64,000 bases of DNA, taken from Pseudomonas guangdongensis. GTDB taxonomy: Bacteria; Pseudomonadota; Gammaproteobacteria; Pseudomonadales; Pseudomonadaceae. Position numbers and translations under genes: made by a program. Location of the stretch: assembly GCF_900105885.1 (NCBI RefSeq), contig NZ_LT629780.1, forward strand, positions 3,127,055-3,191,054. The letters are read 5' to 3'. Below are positions 60,020 to 64,000 of the stretch, in pieces; position 1 is the stretch's first letter, and every line of letters starts with the position of its first letter. The notes beneath the pieces were generated by a model, which was given only the letters and a program-made list of their open reading frames with translations, searched no databases and was not told the origin of the DNA.

Positions 60020-60493
60020 ATGCCGGTCACTCTCGATTCGCCCGTCGCCGACTTCCAGGCCCAGGCCACCAGCGGCCAGCAGGTCCAGCTGAGCGCGCTC
60101 AAGGGCCGCCAGGTGGTGCTGTACTTCTATCCCAAGGACAGCACTCCCGGCTGCACCACCCAGGGGCAGAACTTCCGCGACCTGCACGAAGCCTTCGCCG
60201 CAGCCAACACCCTGGTGTTCGGCGTCTCGCGCGACGACCTGCGCAGTCATGAGAACTTCAAGGCCAAGCAGGACTTTCCCTTCGAGCTGATCAGCGACGG
60301 CGACGAGCAGCTCTGCCAGCAGTTTGCGGTGATCAAGCCGAAGAAGCTCTATGGCAAGGAATACCTGGGCATCGAGCGCAGCACCTTCCTGATCGACGCC
60401 GATGGCGTGCTGCGCCACGAGTGGCGGGGCGTCAAGGTGCCCGGCCACGTCGAGGCGGTCCTGCAGGCCGCCCGCGAGCTGGCCGCGCGCTGA
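60020..60493 (+). CDS. bcp: Thioredoxin-dependent peroxiredoxin (BCP family)
   Basis: A 157-residue peroxiredoxin. The peroxidatic cysteine is C45 in STPGCTTQG. The second cysteine five residues later, found in E. coli BCP (C50), is Gln here, so the enzyme probably works by a 1-Cys mechanism or resolves through another thiol. [14 protein letters not shown] and a late WRGVKV segment are family hallmarks. AAGGAG lies seven bases before the ATG. It follows gcvR by 22 bases, likely one operon. Confidence 0.94.
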   Translation: MPVTLDSPVADFQAQATSGQQVQLSALKGRQVVLYFYPKDSTPGCTTQGQNFRDLHEAFAAANTLVFGVSRDDLRSHENFKAKQDFPFELISDGDEQLCQQFAVIKPKKLYGKEYLGIERSTFLIDADGVLRHEWRGVKVPGHVEAVLQAARELAAR

Positions 60494-60547
60494 GGACCAT
60501 GCCGGCCGCCGGGCGCCCGCCCCGGACAAGCGCCCGGCACCGCCCAC

Positions 60548-60799
60548 TCAGGCCTTGCGCAGCCAGTAACGGAAGCGGCCGTCCGCCTCATCCTCATGAA
60601 GCAGCTGGTGCCCGGCCAGCCGGGCGAAGGCGCGGAAATCGCGCTGCGAGCCGGCATCGGTGGCGATGACCTTGAGCACCGCGCCGCTGGCCAGGCGGTT
60701 GAGTTCCAGCTTGGCCTTGAGCAGCGGCAGCGGGCAGCTCAATCCGCTGGCATCCAGTTCGGCATCGAAGGCCGGCAGCGGCCCGATCGCATCGGTCAT
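60548..60799 (-). CDS. TusA-family sulfur carrier protein
   Basis: An 83-residue protein with the TusA motif LDASGLSCPLPLLKAK near residues 16-31, where the cysteine carries a persulfide. In P. aeruginosa the homologue at this locus (PA1006 as I recall) is tied to molybdenum cofactor and nitrate respiration rather than tRNA thiolation. Start 60799 is chosen because GGAGGA lies six bases before it, while the ATG at 60805 overlaps that site. It converges on bcp and is divergent from bepA. Confidence 0.9.
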   Translation of the reverse strand: MTDAIGPLPAFDAELDASGLSCPLPLLKAKLELNRLASGAVLKVIATDAGSQRDFRAFARLAGHQLLHEDEADGRFRYWLRKA

Positions 60800-60907
60800 C
60801 GTCATTCCTCCGCAAAATGCCGCGCAGCATACCCAAGCCGCGCGGCGACTGGCCAGCCGCCGGCCGCTGCGGCTAGAGTAGCGGCCTGCCCCCTGCGAGC
60901 CTGCCCG

Positions 60908-62341
60908 ATGAAGATTCTGCGCCCCACCCTGCTGACGCTGGCCTGCCTGCTGGCGACTCCGCTGGCCGCCAGCGACCTCCCCGCGCTGGGCGACGCCAGC
61001 TCCTCGATCGTCTCGCCCGACCAGGAATACCAGCTCGGCCGCGCCTGGCTGAACCTGCTGCGCGGCCAGGTCAAGAGCCTGCCCGACCCGCTGCTGATGG
61101 ACTTCATCGAGACCAGCGTCTATCGCCTGGCCGAAACCAGCCAGCTGGACGACCGCCGCCTGGCCTTCGTGCTGCTCGACAGCGCGCAGCTCAACGCCTT
61201 CGCCGCCCCAGGCGGGGTGATCGGCGTCAACGCCGGCCTGCTGCTCCACGCGCAGAACGAGGGCGAATACGCCTCGGTGCTGGCCCACGAACTGGCCCAC
61301 CTCTCGCAGCGCCACTTCGCCCGCGGACTGGAAGAACAGAAGCGCATGCAGGTGCCGCTGATGGCCGCGCTGCTGGCCGGCGTGGTCGCCGCCGCAGCGG
61401 GTGCCGGCGATGCCGGGATCGCCGCCATCGCCTCGACCCAAGCGGCGGCGATCCAGGCACAACGCAGCTTCTCGCGGCAGAACGAGCAAGAGGCGGATCG
61501 CATCGGCCTGCTCAACCTGCAGCGCGCCGGCTACGACCCGCGCAACATGCCGAGCATGTTCGAGCGCCTGATGCGCCAGTACCGCTACACCCGCGTGCCG
61601 CCCGAATTCCTCCTCACCCACCCGGTCAACGAGTCGCGGGTAGCCGATACCCGCAACCGCGCCGAGCAGTTCGCCGGCAACGGGCGCAGCGACAGCCTGC
61701 TCTACCAACTGATGCGCGCCCGCGTGCAGCTGCACTACGAGAACACCCCGGGCCTGGCCGCCAAGCGCTTCCGCGCCCAGCTCGACGAGAACCCGCGTCT
61801 GGACGCCGCCCGCTACGGCCTGGCCCTCGCGCAGCGCCGCAGCGGCCAGCTCGACGAGGCCCGCCAGACTCTGCAGCCGCTGTTGCAGCAGGCGCCCAAC
61901 GACATCGTCTACAACCTGGCGCACATCGAGCTGGACATCGCCGGCGACCGCCTGACGGACGCCGAGCAGCGTCTGCAACGCCTGCTCGGCCTCTACCCGT
62001 CCAGCTATCCGCTGCGCCAGCAGCAGGCCGAACTGCTGCTCAAGCAGGGCCGCGCCAAGGAGGCGGAAAAGGCCTTCGACGCCCTGCTCGCCGAGCGCCC
62101 CAACGACAGCGAGCTGTGGTACCTGCAGGCGGAAACCCGCGGCCTGGCCGGCAACATCATCGGCCTGCACCAGGCGCGCGCCGAATACTTCGCTCGGGTC
62201 GGCGACTACGATCAGGCGCTGGAGCAGCTGGACTTCGCCCGGCGCCGCGCCAGCGGCAACTTCCAGCTGGCCGCGCGCATCGACGCCCGCCACAGCGAAC
62301 TGCTCGACGAGAAACGCGCCATCGACCAGCTGCTGCGTTAA
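60908..62341 (+). CDS. bepA: Periplasmic M48 metalloprotease/chaperone BepA
   Basis: A 477-residue exported protein. The signal peptide ends near residue 21 (LLATPLAAS). An M48 zinc protease domain has H127-E128-xx-H131 in SVLAHELAHLSQRH and the third ligand Glu in RQNEQEADRIG. A C-terminal TPR-like region from about 300 shows repeats such as LDAARYGLALAQRRSGQLDEA. BepA degrades misassembled LptD and BamA-bound proteins at the outer membrane. ATG 60908 gives a clean signal. The gene converges on nadA with a strong terminator between. Confidence 0.94.
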   Translation: MKILRPTLLTLACLLATPLAASDLPALGDASSSIVSPDQEYQLGRAWLNLLRGQVKSLPDPLLMDFIETSVYRLAETSQLDDRRLAFVLLDSAQLNAFAAPGGVIGVNAGLLLHAQNEGEYASVLAHELAHLSQRHFARGLEEQKRMQVPLMAALLAGVVAAAAGAGDAGIAAIASTQAAAIQAQRSFSRQNEQEADRIGLLNLQRAGYDPRNMPSMFERLMRQYRYTRVPPEFLLTHPVNESRVADTRNRAEQFAGNGRSDSLLYQLMRARVQLHYENTPGLAAKRFRAQLDENPRLDAARYGLALAQRRSGQLDEARQTLQPLLQQAPNDIVYNLAHIELDIAGDRLTDAEQRLQRLLGLYPSSYPLRQQQAELLLKQGRAKEAEKAFDALLAERPNDSELWYLQAETRGLAGNIIGLHQARAEYFARVGDYDQALEQLDFARRRASGNFQLAARIDARHSELLDEKRAIDQLLR

Positions 62342-62380
62342 GGCACGAGCGCACCCCGGTCGAGCCGGCACGAGCAGCGA

Positions 62381-62416
62381 CGAAAAAGGCCCGGCATCTC
62401 TGCCGGGCCTTTTTCG
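62381..62416. terminator. Bidirectional terminator between bepA and nadA
   Basis: CGAAAAAGGCCCGGCA-TCTC-TGCCGGGCCTTTTTCG is a perfect 16-bp stem with a 4-base loop and T-rich ends on both strands. Confidence 0.93.
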
Positions 62417-62431
62417 TTGCAGACCGCATCC

Positions 62432-63490
62432 TCAGGCGTTGCCGCCCTGCTGCAGACGCAGCGCCTGGGTGAAGTCGAGCATGCGCTTGAGCGGCTTGAC
62501 CGCCCTGGGGATCAGCGCCGGATCGACGTGGATCTCGTTGCTGCCCTGGCGCAGGCAATCCAGGGTGCGCTCCAGGGTGTTCATCGCCATCCATGGGCAG
62601 TGCGCGCAGCTGCGGCAGGTGGCACCCTGCCCGGCGGTCGGCGCCTCGATGAACGACTTACCGGGGCACAGCTGCTGCATCTTGTAGAGGATGCCGCGGT
62701 CGGTAGCGACGATGAAGATCGGGTTGGGCATCGTCTGCGCCGCCTTGATCAGCTGGCTGGTCGAGCCCACCGCATCGGCCAGGGCGACCACCGCCTCCGG
62801 CGACTCCGGGTGAACCAGTACCGCGGCATCCGGATACAGCGCCTTGAGATCCTGCAGCTGCTTGGCCTTGAACTCCTCGTGGACGATGCAGGCCCCTTCC
62901 CAGAGCAGCATGTCGGCGCCGGTCTCGCGCTGGATGTAGCGCCCCAGGTGCTGGTCCGGCGCCCAGAGGATCTTCTCGCCGTTGTCCATCAGGCTCTCGA
63001 CGATCTCCAGCGCGCAACTGGAAGTCACCACCCAGTCGGCGCGCGCCTTCACCGCCGCCGAGGTGTTGGCATAGACCACCACGGTGCGCTCGGGGTGCTG
63101 GTCGCAGAACGCGGAAAACTCTTCCACCGGGCAGCCCAGGTCCAGCGAGCAGGTCGCCTCCAGGGTCGGCATCAGGATGCGCTTCTCGGGATTGAGGATC
63201 TTCGCTGTCTCGCCCATGAAGCGCACCCCGGCGACCACGATGGTCGAGGCCGGGTGCTGGCTGCCGAAGCGGGCCATTTCCAGCGAGTCGGCCACGCAGC
63301 CGCCGGTTTCCTCGGCCAGAGCCTGGATGATCGGATCGGTGTAGTAATGGGCGACCAGCACGGCGTTGTGCGCCTTGAGCTCGGCGGCAATCGACTGGCG
63401 GTAGTCGGCGATCTCCTGTTCGGTCAGCACGCGGGGCTGCTTGGCATCCAGATGGGCCTGAACCAGGAGTCGTTCGGAAATCTGCGTCAT
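62432..63490 (-). CDS. nadA: Quinolinate synthase
   Basis: A 352-residue [4Fe-4S] enzyme that condenses iminoaspartate with dihydroxyacetone phosphate to quinolinate, on the way to NAD. Cluster ligands fit the cysteines in [12 protein letters not shown], in [13 protein letters not shown] and in the [16 protein letters not shown] region. The [14 protein letters not shown] start of the fold is conserved. The length matches gammaproteobacterial NadA. Start 63490 gives [11 protein letters not shown]; the two tRNA-Lys genes lie upstream. Confidence 0.96.
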   Translation of the reverse strand: MTQISERLLVQAHLDAKQPRVLTEQEIADYRQSIAAELKAHNAVLVAHYYTDPIIQALAEETGGCVADSLEMARFGSQHPASTIVVAGVRFMGETAKILNPEKRILMPTLEATCSLDLGCPVEEFSAFCDQHPERTVVVYANTSAAVKARADWVVTSSCALEIVESLMDNGEKILWAPDQHLGRYIQRETGADMLLWEGACIVHEEFKAKQLQDLKALYPDAAVLVHPESPEAVVALADAVGSTSQLIKAAQTMPNPIFIVATDRGILYKMQQLCPGKSFIEAPTAGQGATCRSCAHCPWMAMNTLERTLDCLRQGSNEIHVDPALIPRAVKPLKRMLDFTQALRLQQGGNA

Positions 63491-63604
63491 GTTCGCTGCA
63501 CCTGAGGGTTAGGGTGCGGGAACCGGAGTATACACCCGTTCCAGAGCACCAGACGGGAGGCTATGCGGAGGGGAGTGAAACGCGGGAGGACAAGAGTGCG
63601 GAAG

Positions 63605-63679
63605 TGGTGGGTCGTGTAGGGGTCGAACCTACGACCAATTGGTTAAAAGCCAACTGCTCTACCACTGAGCTAACGACCC
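63605..63679 (-). tRNA. tRNA-Lys (anticodon TTT), copy 1
   Basis: A 75-nucleotide lysine tRNA with encoded CCA. The acceptor stem is GGGTCGT/ACGACCC, the anticodon loop CTTTTAA between GTTGG and CCAAT, and the T-loop TTCGACC within GTAGG/CCTAC. It lies between nadA and the second identical copy, on the same strand as both. Confidence 0.97.
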
Positions 63680-63753
63680 GGAGAGCCGCATCTTGCTGGT
63701 TTGCCTGCTTTGCCCAGCGCCGGGAGCGATGGGCAATGCCTGCGAGTAAATAG

Positions 63754-63828
63754 TGGTGGGTCGTGTAGGGGTCGAACCTACGACCAATTGGTTAAAAGCC
63801 AACTGCTCTACCACTGAGCTAACGACCC
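63754..63828 (-). tRNA. tRNA-Lys (anticodon TTT), copy 2
   Basis: Identical over all 75 bases to the copy at 63605-63679, separated by 74 bases, on the same strand. The pair is probably transcribed as one message from a promoter between this copy and queC. Confidence 0.97.
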
Positions 63829-63882
63829 AACGCCGCGCATCATACTGATTTGATTCGGAATTTCAAGCTTTTTCTGCACCGC

Positions 63883-64000
63883 TCAGCGATATCGGGTCGG
63901 ATCGGCCACTCCGGCACCGGCAAAACCCTCGGCGCGCAGCCGGCAGCTGTCGCAACGCCCGCAGGCGCGACCGTCGTCGTCGGCCTGGTAGCAGGACACG
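63883..64000 (-). CDS. queC: 7-cyano-7-deazaguanine synthase, C-terminal end only
   Basis: The last 38 residues are inside the window; the start lies beyond the right edge. The fragment [25 protein letters not shown] carries the CxxC...CxxC zinc-binding pattern (C-x(8)-C-x(2)-C-x(2)-C) that ends QueC, the ATP-dependent enzyme forming preQ0 on the way to queuosine. The final GVADPTRY is also typical. tRNA-Lys genes next to queC fit pseudomonad gene order. Confidence 0.88.
   Translation of the reverse strand, partial: VSCYQADDDGRACGRCDSCRLRAEGFAGAGVADPTRYR

Noticed and set aside
63605..63828. The 75-base repeat as a mobile element or CRISPR unit
   Set aside because: Both copies fold as complete lysine tRNAs with CCA; this is a tandem tRNA pair.

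Overview
The window reads as chromosomal DNA of a high-GC gammaproteobacterium, almost certainly a Pseudomonas (P. aeruginosa-like branch of the Pseudomonadaceae). The basis is gene content and order: an OprI-type lipoprotein, pabB / thrH / cysH / cysB, tesA with an ABC exporter and greB, the moxR-DUF58-tgpA transglutaminase operon, speE with mtnC-mtnD-mtnB, dapA-bamC-purC-tRNA-Ser and nadA are all recognisable from memory of Pseudomonas genomes. Almost all of it is core chromosome. I see no insertion sequence, prophage, CRISPR array, rRNA operon or plasmid backbone. Both ends cut genes: a UUP1-type membrane protein on the left and queC on the right.

Layout. 1-2577: UUP1 membrane protein, RimK-like ATP-grasp ligase and pabB. 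2672-9026: a tight four-gene operon encoding an SMC-type ATPase, an MksE-like winged-helix subunit, an MksF-like kleisin and a TOPRIM protein, i.e. a divergent MksBEFG/Wadjet-like condensin, the clearest accessory system here. 9093-16569: thrH, cysH, cysB, a PanE-like reductase, DAHP synthase, a small GNAT, the OprI-like lipoprotein, an L,D-transpeptidase and a small conserved protein. 16631-24006: tesA, the YbbAP-like ABC pair, greB, mltF, tatD and a CHAD protein. 24098-27989: tgpA, DUF58 and moxR. 28419-34030: a divergent DapB-like protein, a P-type ATPase, an RraB-like protein, a DUF2726 protein and a GNAT.

34107-39351 is a leftward run of aroC, an MFS transporter, mtnB, mtnD, mtnC and speE. 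It couples polyamine synthesis to salvage of its by-product methylthioadenosine. 39553-45000: a lipoprotein, cmoA-cmoB (tRNA wobble uridine), a BolA-like protein, fumC and an EamA transporter. 45115-52474: pap, mnmC, a haem-c protein with a CsoR-family repressor, yheU and actP-yjcH. 52970-55850: a GH17-type glucan enzyme and an MFS transporter. 56142-64000: tRNA-Ser, a long-form purC, bamC, dapA, gcvR, bcp, a TusA-like protein, bepA, nadA, two tRNA-Lys genes and the end of queC.

Main points for a second look: the SMC/TOPRIM operon between pabB and thrH; a DapB paralogue with altered active-site motifs next to a P-type ATPase; a 289-residue PurC of a different subfamily from the roughly 236-residue one I associate with this locus; a CsoR-family repressor lacking the usual histidine ligand; a protein-like open stretch in frame upstream of mnmC; and several perfect palindromes in intergenic DNA. 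All assignments are from reading the sequence; no database search was run.
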